Origin: Stomatobaculum longum
GTDB lineage: Bacteria; Bacillota; Clostridia; Lachnospirales; Lachnospiraceae
Reading direction: 5' to 3'
Length of the DNA stretch: 64,000 nucleotides
Assembly (NCBI GenBank): GCA_000242235.1
Contig: JH590864.1
Span: forward strand, 1 to 64,000
The notes below the pieces were generated by a model. The model saw nothing but the letters and a program-made list of their open reading frames with translations, did not search any database and had not been told where the DNA came from. A program made the position numbers and the translations under genes. Positions 21,044 to 30,230 of the stretch are shown here, piece after piece (within the stretch, counting starts at the first letter, position 1; every line of letters starts with the position of its first letter).

Positions 21044-22127
21044 AAATCTGACACCGGAGATTAACACGGACGAAATCATCATCTCGGCGTCGGATATCAA
21101 CCGCCCGGCACTCCCGCTGACCGGCTTTTTCGCGCACTTTGACAACGCGAGACTGCAGGTCATCGGCAATGTCGAGGCGGAGTACATAGGCCTGATGGAC
21201 GAAGCGCGGCGCGAAGAAGTGTTTGACTGCATGTGCCGCTTCCGCGTGCCGGGCTTTATCTTCTCGCGGAATTTGCAGCCGCACGAGACCTTGTTAAAGA
21301 AGTGCCGCGAGTACGGCATCCCCTGCATGGTGACCTCGCAGACCACGGGCGATCTGACTTCGGAGCTGATTCGCTGGCTCAAGGCAAAACTCGCGCCCCA
21401 GCTCTCGATTCACGGCGTTCTGGTGGATGTCTACGGCGAGGGCGTCCTCATTATGGGCGACTCGGGCGTCGGAAAAAGTGAGGCGGCACTGGAACTCATC
21501 CGGCGCGGCCACCGTCTGGTTGCGGACGATGTGGTCGAGCTCCGGAAAGTCTCGGAGGTCGCTCTGGTCGGACGGGCACCCGCGATTACCAAGCACTTTA
21601 TCGAGCTCCGCGGCATCGGCATCATCGATGTGCGCGCGCTGTTCGGCGCAGAGTGCGTGAAAGATGTGCAGACCGTGGACCTCGTGATTAAGCTTGAGGA
21701 CTGGGATAAGACCAAGGACTACGACCGCCTCGGCATGGAGGATCAGTACACGGAGATTCTCGGTGTGCGCGTGGTCTGCAACACGCTCCCGATTCGTCCG
21801 GGGCGGAATCTCGCGATCATCTGTGAGACCGCGGCCGTGAACCGCCGCCAGAAGAAGATGGGCTACAATGCGGCGAAGGAGCTCTACCGCCGCGTGAGCG
21901 ACAATATGGCAAAGAGCGCCGAGGAGCATGAAAAAGAGCGCCGCGAAGAGGAGCTGATTGCCGAGCGGAAGCGCATCGGTGAGGCGCTGAATCAGGAGGT
22001 CAAGAGTAGGATGCTCGGCCACCTCGACACGATCGACGAGAGCGATCTCCCGCCGCACTACGGCGAGTTTGAGCGGAGCGGCTACCGGATTGAGTCCGAC
22101 AGCGCGGATGTCGGAGAACTGAATTAA
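20997..22127 (+). CDS. hprK: HPr kinase/phosphorylase
   Basis: This bifunctional enzyme phosphorylates HPr and Crh on the regulatory serine, controlling carbon catabolite repression. The protein has 376 residues; the P-loop GDSGVGKS lies at about 155-162 and the HprK signature region is 'LELRGIGIIDVRALFG'. A charged coiled C-terminal extension of about 60 residues exceeds the usual 310-residue length. AAAGGAG precedes the ATG. It sits within uvrC-hprK-murB-whiA-crh-like, so kinase and probable substrate are encoded about 2 kb apart. Confidence 0.94.
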   Translation: MYGVTVTELIQRNHFKNLTPEINTDEIIISASDINRPALPLTGFFAHFDNARLQVIGNVEAEYIGLMDEARREEVFDCMCRFRVPGFIFSRNLQPHETLLKKCREYGIPCMVTSQTTGDLTSELIRWLKAKLAPQLSIHGVLVDVYGEGVLIMGDSGVGKSEAALELIRRGHRLVADDVVELRKVSEVALVGRAPAITKHFIELRGIGIIDVRALFGAECVKDVQTVDLVIKLEDWDKTKDYDRLGMEDQYTEILGVRVVCNTLPIRPGRNLAIICETAAVNRRQKKMGYNAAKELYRRVSDNMAKSAEEHEKERREEELIAERKRIGEALNQEVKSRMLGHLDTIDESDLPPHYGEFERSGYRIESDSADVGELN

Positions 22128-22151
22128 ATTAAAATTGAGGAGGAAGGCAAG

Positions 22152-23021
22152 TTGCGAAGACAGCTGAGAGAAGAACCGCTCTCGAACCACACTAGTTTCC
22201 GGATCGGCGGCCCGGCGGCGTTCTATTATGAGCCGGAGACAAGAGAGGAGATTCGGGACCTCCTTTTGCAGTGCAAGGAAGAGGGAATCCGCACGGCAGT
22301 GATAGGTAACGGCTCCAATCTCTTGGTTGGCGACAAGGGCTTTCGCGGCGCAGTCATACGCCTCGGCGAGGGCTTCGGTGCCATTGAAACGGACGGAAAC
22401 CGCTTGAAAGCCGAGGCGGGGGCGCTGCTTGCGAAACTGGCGCGTACGGCGGCGAATGCGGGGCTTAGCGGCCTCGCCTTTGCGGCGGGTATCCCCGGCA
22501 CGGTCGGCGGCGCACTGGTCATGAACGCAGGCGCGTACGGCGGCGAGATGAAGGATGTCTTAGAGAGCGCGGAACTCCTCCTGCCGGACGGCAGTGTGAG
22601 GCACTTCACCGGCGCGGAACTGGAGCTCAGCTACCGGCACAGCAACATTCCGGAACTGGGGGCGATTGTGCTCTCGGCCGTGTTTGTCCTGCAACCCGGT
22701 GAGAAAGAAGAAATTCTCGCAGAGATGAAGCGATATGCGGAGTCACGCCGCGAAAAGCAGCCGCTCGAATTCCCGAGCGCGGGCTCGGCTTTTAAGCGCC
22801 CGGCGGGCGACATAGCGGCGCGTCTCCTCGACACGGCGGGCTGCAAGGGACTCCGCGTCGGCGGCGCGGCGATTTCGGAAAAGCACGCAGGGTTTCTCGT
22901 GAACCTCGATCACGCGAGCGCGGCCGATGTGCGCGCGGTGCTGAAAGAGGCGGCCGATCGGGTCGAGGCGCAGTCCGGCATCCGGCTTGAGCCGGAAATT
23001 CGCTTCCTCGGGGAGTTCTGA
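22152..23021 (+). CDS. murB: UDP-N-acetylenolpyruvoylglucosamine reductase
   Basis: MurB reduces UDP-GlcNAc-enolpyruvate to UDP-MurNAc with NADPH and FAD in peptidoglycan synthesis. The 289-residue protein shows 'NHTSFRIGGPA' at the start of the FAD domain, 'IPGTVGGALVMNAGAYGGE' for FAD binding, 'SYRHSNIPE' and the catalytic-serine motif in 'SAGSAFKRP'. The start is TTG at 22152, preceded by GAGGAGG. The protein starts unusually close to the FAD domain, so a few residues may be missing or a further upstream start used. Confidence 0.94.
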   Translation: MRRQLREEPLSNHTSFRIGGPAAFYYEPETREEIRDLLLQCKEEGIRTAVIGNGSNLLVGDKGFRGAVIRLGEGFGAIETDGNRLKAEAGALLAKLARTAANAGLSGLAFAAGIPGTVGGALVMNAGAYGGEMKDVLESAELLLPDGSVRHFTGAELELSYRHSNIPELGAIVLSAVFVLQPGEKEEILAEMKRYAESRREKQPLEFPSAGSAFKRPAGDIAARLLDTAGCKGLRVGGAAISEKHAGFLVNLDHASAADVRAVLKEAADRVEAQSGIRLEPEIRFLGEF

Positions 23022-23023
23022 GC

Positions 23024-23971
23024 ATGTCGTTCTCGGCGGCGGTTAAGCGCGAACTCGCGGAGATGATACCGGAAGACAGCGAGCTCTTTTCGGCGGAGTT
23101 GCAAGGTTTATTGCTCTACGGCGCAAAACTGACAGAAACAGACGGCGGTGCGGTGCTTCGCGTTCTCGGTGAGAGCGAGGAAAGTACGAAGAAATACTTT
23201 ACATTCATAAAAAAAACAGATAGAATCAAAACAGATTTTGCCATCACGATACAGCATCCGAACGGAAAAACTAAAAGTTACAGTGCTGTCCTGGCCCGGG
23301 AAGACGCGGCGGTGCTCCTTGAGAGTGCCGGGCTCGGCTATGAAGACGGGGAGTTTGAGATCGGCAGAAAGTCGGAACAGAAGCTCTCCGGTGAGGAGGA
23401 GCGGCGCGCCTTTCTCCGGGGAGTCTTTCTCGCGGCTGGATCCATTTCCGACCCTGCGCGCTTTTATCATCTGGAATTTGTCTGCCCGGATGAGACCAAG
23501 GCCTGGTATTTGAAGTTGCTTCTCTCCGCGCTCGATGCAACGGCAGGTGTCGTGCAGCGGAAGGGGCATTATGTCGTGTATGTCAAAGACAGCGACGACA
23601 TTGTGAACTTGCTCGGCAGGATGGGCGCTTCCCGCGCGCTGCTGGCTTTGGAAGAAATCCGTGTCTTAAAGGACATGCGAAATCGTGTGAATCGCACGGT
23701 CAATTGTGAGACGGCAAATTTGCAGAAGACGGTGGCGGCAGCCCTGAAACAGCGGAAGGACATCGAGTATATTCGCGATGCGGAGGGCTTCGATGACCTG
23801 CCGTCGGCACTCGCCGAGATGGCGGAAATCCGATTAGAGTATCCGGATATGTCTCTCAAAGAGTTGGGAGCCCGGTTGAACCCGCCGGTCGGCAAGAGCG
23901 GCGTGAATCACAGATTGCGGAAACTCTCGGAATATGCGGACGAGTTGCGGGGCAAGAGAAAAGAGGGGTGA
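23024..23971 (+). CDS. whiA: DNA-binding protein WhiA
   Basis: This 315-residue protein has a degenerate LAGLIDADG homing-endonuclease-like fold in the first two thirds (for example 'RAFLRGVFLAAGSISDPARFYHLE') and a C-terminal helix-turn-helix ('LSLKELGARLNPPVGKSGVN'-like segment near the end). WhiA is known as a sporulation regulator in actinobacteria and influences division in Firmicutes. It starts two bases after murB and is followed three bases later by the HPr-like gene. The rapZ and yvcK genes often found between murB and whiA are absent. Confidence 0.93.
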   Translation: MSFSAAVKRELAEMIPEDSELFSAELQGLLLYGAKLTETDGGAVLRVLGESEESTKKYFTFIKKTDRIKTDFAITIQHPNGKTKSYSAVLAREDAAVLLESAGLGYEDGEFEIGRKSEQKLSGEEERRAFLRGVFLAAGSISDPARFYHLEFVCPDETKAWYLKLLLSALDATAGVVQRKGHYVVYVKDSDDIVNLLGRMGASRALLALEEIRVLKDMRNRVNRTVNCETANLQKTVAAALKQRKDIEYIRDAEGFDDLPSALAEMAEIRLEYPDMSLKELGARLNPPVGKSGVNHRLRKLSEYADELRGKRKEG

Positions 23972-23974
23972 ACA

Positions 23975-24229
23975 ATGATTAAAAAGTCTATGGTAGTGAA
24001 GTTGAACGGGAAGAAAGCGGACGCCATGCCGGCAGCGATGCTGGTACAGGTTGCAAGCCAGTATGAGAGCAGCATTTATGTGGACGACGCGGACAAGCGC
24101 GTCAACGCGAAGAGTATCATGGGCATGATGACCCTTGGACTTGCAAACGGCTTGGAGATTGTCGTGACGGCAGACGGCAAAGACGAAGACGCAGCGATTA
24201 CCGGCATTGAGGAGTATCTCTGCCAGTAA
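23975..24229 (+). CDS. HPr-family protein without the phospho-histidine (Crh-like)
   Basis: This 84-residue HPr fold protein has Asp16 (in KADAMPAA) at the position of the PTS histidine, and Met18 replaces the usual Arg. The regulatory serine is kept as Ser47 in NAKSIMGMM. It therefore cannot relay phosphate in the PTS but could be phosphorylated by HprK and act with CcpA, as Crh does in Bacillus. The final residues end GIEEYLCQ. It closes the uvrC-whiA operon and is followed by a terminator. Confidence 0.85.
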   Translation: MIKKSMVVKLNGKKADAMPAAMLVQVASQYESSIYVDDADKRVNAKSIMGMMTLGLANGLEIVVTADGKDEDAAITGIEEYLCQ

Positions 24230-24251
24230 ACGCGGATAGGACAAACTTTTG

Positions 24252-24277
24252 AGCCGGGCGAATTCGCCCGGTTTTTC
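24252..24277 (+). terminator. Terminator after the Crh-like gene
   Basis: A perfect palindrome centred on AATT (CCGGGCG/CGCCCGG arms) is followed by five T residues. Confidence 0.9.
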
Positions 24278-24310
24278 TTGTTGCCGCAGAAAGAGATTCG
24301 GAGGTTTTCA

Positions 24311-27300
24311 GTGGCATTTACACACTTGCATGTACACACGGAGTACTCACTGCTCGACGGCTCGGGAAAAATTCCGGAGCTTATTCAGCGCGCAAAGGAT
24401 CTGGGGCAGACAGCGCTCGCGGTGACCGACCACGGCGTCATGTACGGCGTCATTGATTTTTACAAGGCGGCAAAGGCGGCAGGCATTAAGCCGATACTCG
24501 GCTGTGAGATTTATGTGACGCCGGGTTCCCGCTTTGACCGGGACAACAAAAAGGGCGAGGCGCGCTATTACCATTTGATCCTGCTCGCGGAGAACAACGA
24601 GGGCTATGAGAACCTAACGAAAATTGTCTCGCGGGGCTTTGTCGACGGCTTTTACTATAAGCCGCGGGTCGACTTTGAGACCCTGCGCGAGTTCTCGAAG
24701 GGCATCATTGCGAGTTCCGCCTGCTTAGCGGGCGAGGTGGCGCGAAATCTCGCGGTGAACCGCTATGAGGACGCCAAGGAGGCAGCGCTCCGCTACCGCG
24801 ACATTTTCGGCGAAGAGAACTTTTTCCTCGAGCTCCAGGACCACGGGCTCAGCGTCCAGAAGGCGGTGAATCAGCAGTTAATCCGCCTATCCCGCGAGAC
24901 GGGAATCCCGCTGATTGCGACCAACGACATTCACTATACGAACCCGGAGGACTGGGAGGCGCACGACTTGCTGCTCTGCCTCCAGACCGGCAAGAAGGCG
25001 AGCGATGCGGACCGCATGCGCTATGAGGGCGGACAGTACTACTTAAAGTCCGAGGAGGAGATGCGTGCTCTCTTTGCGGCGGTGCCGGAGGCACTTGAGA
25101 ACACGGCAAAAATCGCCGCGCGCTGCGAGGTCGAGATACGCTTTCATGAGTTAAAGCTCCCCGCGTACGATGTCCCGGCGGACTATCCGGACGCCGAGAG
25201 CTATCTGCGCGCGCTCTCGGAAGAGGGCTTCCGGGCGCGCTACCCGGAAGAGCCGGCGGCACTCCGGGCGCGCATGGAAGAGGAGCTCGGCGTCATCAGC
25301 CGCATGGGCTATGTGGACTACTTCCTCATTGTCTGGGACTACATTCACTATGCGAAGGAGCACGGCATCGGTGTGGGGCCGGGGCGCGGCTCGGCGGCGG
25401 GCTCGGTGGTCTCGTACTGCCTCGGCATCACCGACATCGACCCCGAAAAATACCAGCTGGTCTTTGAGCGTTTCCTGAACCCGGAGCGTGTCTCCATGCC
25501 GGATATCGACGTGGACTTCGCCTACGAGAGACGGCAGGAAGTCATAGACTATGTCGGCAGAAAGTACGGAAAAGAGCGGGTTGTGCAGATTATCACCTTC
25601 GGTACGCTCGCGGCGAAGGGAGTGGTGCGCGATGTGGGGCGCGTGCTGGATCTCCCCTATGCGCGCTGCGACCAGATTGCGAAGCTGATTCCGAACGACT
25701 TAAAGATGACGCTCGACAAGGCCCTGGTGCAGTCGAAAGAGCTCCGCGCGCTCTATGAGGGCGATGAGAGTGTGCGCCATTTGATTGATATGTCAAGACG
25801 GCTCGAGGGGCTGCCGCGCCACGCCTCGATCCATGCGGCGGGCGTGGTTATCTCGAAGAAGGCGGCGGAAGAGTATGTGCCGCTCGCGCGGGGCGCCGAT
25901 GGCTCGATTACGACCCAGTTCGGCATGAACACCTTAGAGGAGCTGGGGCTCTTAAAGATGGACTTCCTCGGCCTCAGGACGCTGACTGTGATTCAGAATG
26001 CGGCTGCGGAGGCAGAGAAGCGGAGCGGAAAGCCGATCGACATGCTCGGCATCGATTTTAACGATCCGGAAGTCATGGCGCTCATCGGGAGCGGCAACAC
26101 CGAGGGCATCTTCCAGCTCGAGAGTGCGGGCATGAAAAACTTCATGAAGGAGTTAAAACCGGCCACGCTCGAGGACATCATCGCCGGCATCTCCCTGTAC
26201 CGCCCGGGTCCGATGGACTTTATCCCGCGCTATCTGGAAGGCAAGAATCACCCGGAAGAGGTGCGGTACGAGTGCCCGCAGCTTGAGACGATACTCAAGC
26301 CGACGTACGGCTGTATGGTTTACCAGGAGCAGGTCATGCAGATTGTGCGAGACCTCGCGGGCTACACCTGGGGGCGCTCGGATCTGGTGCGCCGCGCGAT
26401 GAGCAAAAAGAAAGAGTCCGTGATGCGCGAGGAGCGGAAAAACTTTGTCTACGGCAACGAGGACGAGGGCATACGCGGCTGTGTGAACAACGGCATCAGC
26501 GAGGAAGTCGCAAATCACCTCTTCGACGAGATGATGGATTTTGCGAACTATGCGTTCAATAAGAGCCATGCGGCCTGCTATGCGTATGTCTCCTTCCAGA
26601 CGGCCTGGTTAAAGCACTATTACCCGAAGGAATTTATGGCGGCGCTCATGACTTCGGTCATCGACAACAGCAGTAAGATTGCCGAGTACATTCTGGTCTG
26701 CCGCCAGATGGGCATTCCGATTCTGCCGCCGGATGTGAACGACGGGCAGTCTGTGTTCTCGGTCTCGGGGGACGGAATCCGCTTTGGTCTCTCGGCAATC
26801 CGCGCGGTCGGCACCGGCGTGAGCGAGGAGATTGTACGGGAGCGGGAGGCAGGCGGCGCGTTCCGCTCGTTCGAAGATTTTATCGAGCGACTCTCCAACA
26901 AGGAGGCGAACCGGCGAACGCTCGAGAGCTTTGTGAAGGCCGGGGCGCTGGATTCGATGCCGGGAAACCGGAGACAGAAGCTCTTACTGATTCCCGAACT
27001 GCTCGACAAGAAGGCAAAGCAGAAGAATGCGATTGCGGGGCAGGTCTCGCTCTTTGACTTCCTCGGCGAGGAGGCACGCGAGAGCCTCCGGACAGCGCTG
27101 CCGGAGGTCGAGGAATTCCGGAAGGAAGATCTTCTCGCCTTCGAGAAGGAGACGGTCGGCGTCTATCTGAGCGGGCACCCGCTCGACGATGTGCGCGAGC
27201 TCTGGGAGAAGACAGTGACCGCAAAGACGGTTGACTTCCTCGTGGACGATGAGAGCGGCAGCGCGGCGCTCTCGGACCACGAGCAGGTCGTAATCGGCGG

Positions 27301-27778
27301 CGTGCTCACAAATGTCACGACCAAAATCACGCGGAACAACGATACGATGGCCTTTCTCACCATAGAAGACCTGGTCGGCACGGTCGAGGTGTTGCTCTTC
27401 CCGAGAGCCTATGAGCGCTATCGGGAGCTCCTGACGCCGGACGCGAAGCTTTTTCTCTCCGGCCGGGTCACGCTGAGCGGCGATGAGGTGGCGGGAAAAC
27501 TGATCTGTGAGCGGCTGTCCGTCTTCGGCACGGGACAGCGCACGCTCTGGCTGCAGTTTGCGGATGAGAACGAGTTTCGCGAGAAGCGCGGCGACCTTTT
27601 ACTTGCGCTCGGCAACAGCGAGGGACAGGATACGGTCAAGATTTACTGCAGGGCGGAGAAAAAAATTATACAGCTCGGGCGGGACTGGCGTGTCGCGGCC
27701 GAAGAAGAGTTGCTGCAAGCGCTTCGCGCAGCGTTCGGCGCGGAAAATGTGAAGACGACCGTGAAGCAGAGCCTCTGA
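24311..27778 (+). CDS. dnaE: DNA polymerase III alpha subunit (DnaE)
   Basis: This 1155-residue replicative polymerase has an N-terminal PHP domain (HLHVHTEYSLLDGSG). The polymerase core has GPGRGSAAGS and catalytic aspartates in MPDIDVDF (about residue 395-402). Further 'FNKSHAACYAYVSFQTAWLK' marks the thumb/finger region, then helix-hairpin-helix and OB-fold segments. The GTG at 24311 is chosen because CGGAGG lies seven bases upstream and the protein then begins exactly at the PHP domain. It is single-subunit DnaE type rather than PolC. Confidence 0.95.
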   Translation: MAFTHLHVHTEYSLLDGSGKIPELIQRAKDLGQTALAVTDHGVMYGVIDFYKAAKAAGIKPILGCEIYVTPGSRFDRDNKKGEARYYHLILLAENNEGYENLTKIVSRGFVDGFYYKPRVDFETLREFSKGIIASSACLAGEVARNLAVNRYEDAKEAALRYRDIFGEENFFLELQDHGLSVQKAVNQQLIRLSRETGIPLIATNDIHYTNPEDWEAHDLLLCLQTGKKASDADRMRYEGGQYYLKSEEEMRALFAAVPEALENTAKIAARCEVEIRFHELKLPAYDVPADYPDAESYLRALSEEGFRARYPEEPAALRARMEEELGVISRMGYVDYFLIVWDYIHYAKEHGIGVGPGRGSAAGSVVSYCLGITDIDPEKYQLVFERFLNPERVSMPDIDVDFAYERRQEVIDYVGRKYGKERVVQIITFGTLAAKGVVRDVGRVLDLPYARCDQIAKLIPNDLKMTLDKALVQSKELRALYEGDESVRHLIDMSRRLEGLPRHASIHAAGVVISKKAAEEYVPLARGADGSITTQFGMNTLEELGLLKMDFLGLRTLTVIQNAAAEAEKRSGKPIDMLGIDFNDPEVMALIGSGNTEGIFQLESAGMKNFMKELKPATLEDIIAGISLYRPGPMDFIPRYLEGKNHPEEVRYECPQLETILKPTYGCMVYQEQVMQIVRDLAGYTWGRSDLVRRAMSKKKESVMREERKNFVYGNEDEGIRGCVNNGISEEVANHLFDEMMDFANYAFNKSHAACYAYVSFQTAWLKHYYPKEFMAALMTSVIDNSSKIAEYILVCRQMGIPILPPDVNDGQSVFSVSGDGIRFGLSAIRAVGTGVSEEIVREREAGGAFRSFEDFIERLSNKEANRRTLESFVKAGALDSMPGNRRQKLLLIPELLDKKAKQKNAIAGQVSLFDFLGEEARESLRTALPEVEEFRKEDLLAFEKETVGVYLSGHPLDDVRELWEKTVTAKTVDFLVDDESGSAALSDHEQVVIGGVLTNVTTKITRNNDTMAFLTIEDLVGTVEVLLFPRAYERYRELLTPDAKLFLSGRVTLSGDEVAGKLICERLSVFGTGQRTLWLQFADENEFREKRGDLLLALGNSEGQDTVKIYCRAEKKIIQLGRDWRVAAEEELLQALRAAFGAENVKTTVKQSL

Positions 27779-27780
27779 AA

Positions 27781-27809
27781 TTGTAAAAGCAGGGGCGCTG
27801 TGTTATAGT
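27781..27809 (+). promoter_or_regulatory. Promoter of pfkA
   Basis: -35 TTGTAA, a 17-bp spacer and -10 TATAGT start directly after the dnaE stop codon and about 65 bases before the pfkA start. Confidence 0.7.
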
Positions 27810-27876
27810 TTTCACGAGAAACAAAGGCGCACTGCGAGGCGCAGCGCGCGTGGGGAACAGTGAGGAGGTTCCTGTT

Positions 27877-28851
27877 ATGGCAAAGAAAATTGAGACCATT
27901 GGTGTTTTGACGAGCGGCGGCGATGCCCCCGGTATGAATGCGGCAATCCGCGCGGTGGTTCGCACCGCGCTGCACTACGGCATGAAGGTAAAGGGCATTA
28001 TGAGAGGTTACTCCGGCCTGCTCGATGAGGAGTTTATCGACATGAATGCGCGCAGCGTCGCGGACATCATCAACCGCGGCGGCACCATCCTCTATACGGC
28101 GCGCTGCATGGAGATGGTGACCGAGGAAGGCCAGCGCCAGGCGGCGGAGATCTGCAAAAAGCACGGCATCGACGGTGTGGTGGTCATCGGCGGCGACGGC
28201 TCCTTTAAGGGTGCGGGCAAGCTCTCGAAGCTCGGCATCAATACGATCGGTGTGCCGGGGACCATTGACCTCGATATTGCCTGCACCGAGTACACGATAG
28301 GCTTTGACACGGCGGTCAACACCGCAATCGACGCGATCGATAAGGTGCGCGACACGAGTACTTCGCACGAGCGTTGCTCGATCATCGAGGTCATGGGACG
28401 CCACGCGGGTTATATTGCGCTCTGGAGCGGCATTGCGACCGGCAGCGACGCGATTCTGATTCCCGAGCACTATGACGGCAACGAGCAGGAAATCGTAAAT
28501 CACATCATTGCGAGCCGGAAGCGCGGCAAGAAGCACTTCATCATCATCAATGCCGAGGGCATAGGGCACTCGAGCTCCATGGCAAAGCGCATTGAGGCAG
28601 CGACCGGCATTGAGACCCGCGCGACCATTCTTGGCTACATGCAGCGCGGCGGCTCGCCTTCCTGTAAGGATCGCTTCTACGCTTCGATCATGGGCTCCAA
28701 AGCCGTGGACCTGCTCGCCGAGGGCAAGTCAAACCGCCTGGTCGCTTACCGGAACGGCGAGTTCTGTGATTTTGACATTGAAGAGGCGCTCCGCATGAAG
28801 AAGGACATTCCGGCGTACCAGCTGGAACTCTCCGCAAAGCTGACGCGCTGA
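27877..28851 (+). CDS. pfkA: 6-phosphofructokinase
   Basis: PfkA phosphorylates fructose 6-phosphate to the 1,6-bisphosphate, the committed step of glycolysis. In this 324-residue protein the ATP site is seen in LTSGGDAPGMNAAI and GGDGSFKGA; glycine after GGD predicts ATP rather than pyrophosphate as donor. The catalytic segment reads PGTIDLD where the Escherichia coli enzyme has PGTIDND; the two Asp are kept. 'IEVMGRHAGYIAL' and 'LGYMQRGGSPSCKDR' are typical. The ATG at 27877 follows GAGGAGG. It is upstream of a small conserved gene and dusB, with short spacing. Confidence 0.94.
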   Translation: MAKKIETIGVLTSGGDAPGMNAAIRAVVRTALHYGMKVKGIMRGYSGLLDEEFIDMNARSVADIINRGGTILYTARCMEMVTEEGQRQAAEICKKHGIDGVVVIGGDGSFKGAGKLSKLGINTIGVPGTIDLDIACTEYTIGFDTAVNTAIDAIDKVRDTSTSHERCSIIEVMGRHAGYIALWSGIATGSDAILIPEHYDGNEQEIVNHIIASRKRGKKHFIIINAEGIGHSSSMAKRIEAATGIETRATILGYMQRGGSPSCKDRFYASIMGSKAVDLLAEGKSNRLVAYRNGEFCDFDIEEALRMKKDIPAYQLELSAKLTR

Positions 28852-28859
28852 GGAGGCTT

Positions 28860-29198
28860 ATGGCGGAACATACAGCGGAAAATACCGTTCTCTGCGGCGC
28901 GAATTCCTATGTGCAGAAGTTTTATCTGAATCCGGCGTTTCAAAAGCTCCCCGAGAGCATCAAACGCGAGCTGCAGATTCTCTGCGTGAGCATCACGGAG
29001 GAGGCGGGCGGCGTGTTGACGCTCGAATTCGACGAGGCGGGAAACCTCTTATTTAAGGCGAGTGCCGAGGACGGCGACTATCTCTTCGATGACATTGCGA
29101 GCGGCATGAAGATAGGCAGAGCGCGCTTTGACCACCAGGAACTTCTCGAGGAACTGGAGCTTTACTACCGCGTTGTTTTTCTGGGGGAGAAGATTTGA
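28860..29198 (+). CDS. Conserved small protein of unknown function
   Basis: This is a 112-residue acidic cytoplasmic protein starting eight bases after pfkA (AGGAGG lies just before the ATG) and overlapping dusB by four bases. It resembles short uncharacterised Lachnospiraceae proteins that precede dusB; no domain motif or catalytic residues are evident. Tight coupling to dusB suggests co-expression only. Confidence 0.7.
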   Translation: MAEHTAENTVLCGANSYVQKFYLNPAFQKLPESIKRELQILCVSITEEAGGVLTLEFDEAGNLLFKASAEDGDYLFDDIASGMKIGRARFDHQELLEELELYYRVVFLGEKI

Positions 29199-30193
29199 GA
29201 ATCGGAGAACTTGTACTGCGGAACGGGCTCATGCTCGCGCCGATGGCAGGCGTCAGCGACCTTCCGTTTCGTCTGCTCTGCCGCGAGCAGGGCGCGGAGC
29301 TCGCAGTCACCGAGATGGTCAGTGCGAAGGCGCTGCACTATAAGAACAAGGCGACCGAAGAACTCTTAAAGAGCTGTGAGGGCGACAGGCCGCTCGCGGT
29401 GCAGCTCTTCGGCTCGGAGCCGGAAATCTGCGCGGAGGCGGCGGAGGCACTCTCGGAGCGCTCTGCATTTGCCCTGATCGACTTCAACATGGGCTGCCCG
29501 ATGCCGAAGATCGTGAATAACGGCGACGGCTCGAAACTCATGACGAAGCCGGAACTCGCCGCGGAAATCATTGCCGCAATGGCAAAAAAAAGTAAAAAGC
29601 CGGTGTGCGTGAAAATGCGCGCCGGCTTTACTGAGGAAGAGAAGAACGCACCGGAACTCGCAAAGCGCTTAGAGGCTGCCGGTGCCGCGATGCTCACCGT
29701 ACACGGCCGGACGAGAGAACAGTACTACGCGGGAACCGCAGACTGGGACATCATACGGCAGGTCAAAGAGGCAGTCTCGATTCCGGTCATCGGAAACGGT
29801 GACGTTGTGAGCGGCGAGAGTGCGGCGCGCATGCTGCGGGAGACCGGCTGCGACGGCATTGCGGTCGGCAGGGCGGCCGAGGGCAATCCCTGGATTTTCC
29901 GGGAAATACAGCACTATCTGGAGACGGGCGAAACTCTGCCGCCGCCGGACATCGAAGAGCGCTTTGCCGTCATGCGGCGCCACCTTGTCCTAGAGGTAGA
30001 AGCGGACGGCGAGCGCATGGCGGTGCGGAAACTCAGAAGCCACTTTGCCTGGTACCTGCACGGTTTTCCGAATGCGGCAAAGTGGAGACATGCGATTAAC
30101 ACAGCGGAGTCTCAGGAAGTACTCCTCGAAATTCTGGAGAGTGCCTTTCAGGCGGCGAATCGCCTTGACACGGCGGAATGTACTTCTTTATAA
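29195..30193 (+). CDS. dusB: tRNA dihydrouridine synthase
   Basis: This flavoenzyme reduces uridines in the tRNA D-loop. The 332-residue protein has the FMN TIM barrel with 'LAPMAGVSDLPFR', the signature 'NMGCPMPKIVNNGDGS', the catalytic cysteine region 'KKPVCVKMRAGF', 'TVHGRTREQYY' and 'GNGDV', then the C-terminal helical tRNA-binding domain. The start is TTG at 29195, overlapping the previous stop. The greA promoter lies inside its last 30 bases. Confidence 0.93.
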   Translation: MRIGELVLRNGLMLAPMAGVSDLPFRLLCREQGAELAVTEMVSAKALHYKNKATEELLKSCEGDRPLAVQLFGSEPEICAEAAEALSERSAFALIDFNMGCPMPKIVNNGDGSKLMTKPELAAEIIAAMAKKSKKPVCVKMRAGFTEEEKNAPELAKRLEAAGAAMLTVHGRTREQYYAGTADWDIIRQVKEAVSIPVIGNGDVVSGESAARMLRETGCDGIAVGRAAEGNPWIFREIQHYLETGETLPPPDIEERFAVMRRHLVLEVEADGERMAVRKLRSHFAWYLHGFPNAAKWRHAINTAESQEVLLEILESAFQAANRLDTAECTSL

Positions 30194-30194
30194 T
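30165..30194 (+). promoter_or_regulatory. Promoter of greA-lysS
   Basis: Perfect consensus boxes TTGACA (30165-30170) and TATAAT (30189-30194) are separated by 18 bp. The -10 box overlaps the dusB stop codon. Confidence 0.9.
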
Positions 30195-30230
30195 AGTATG
30201 ACTGTTTTTATTTAACCAAGGAGGTTCGCC

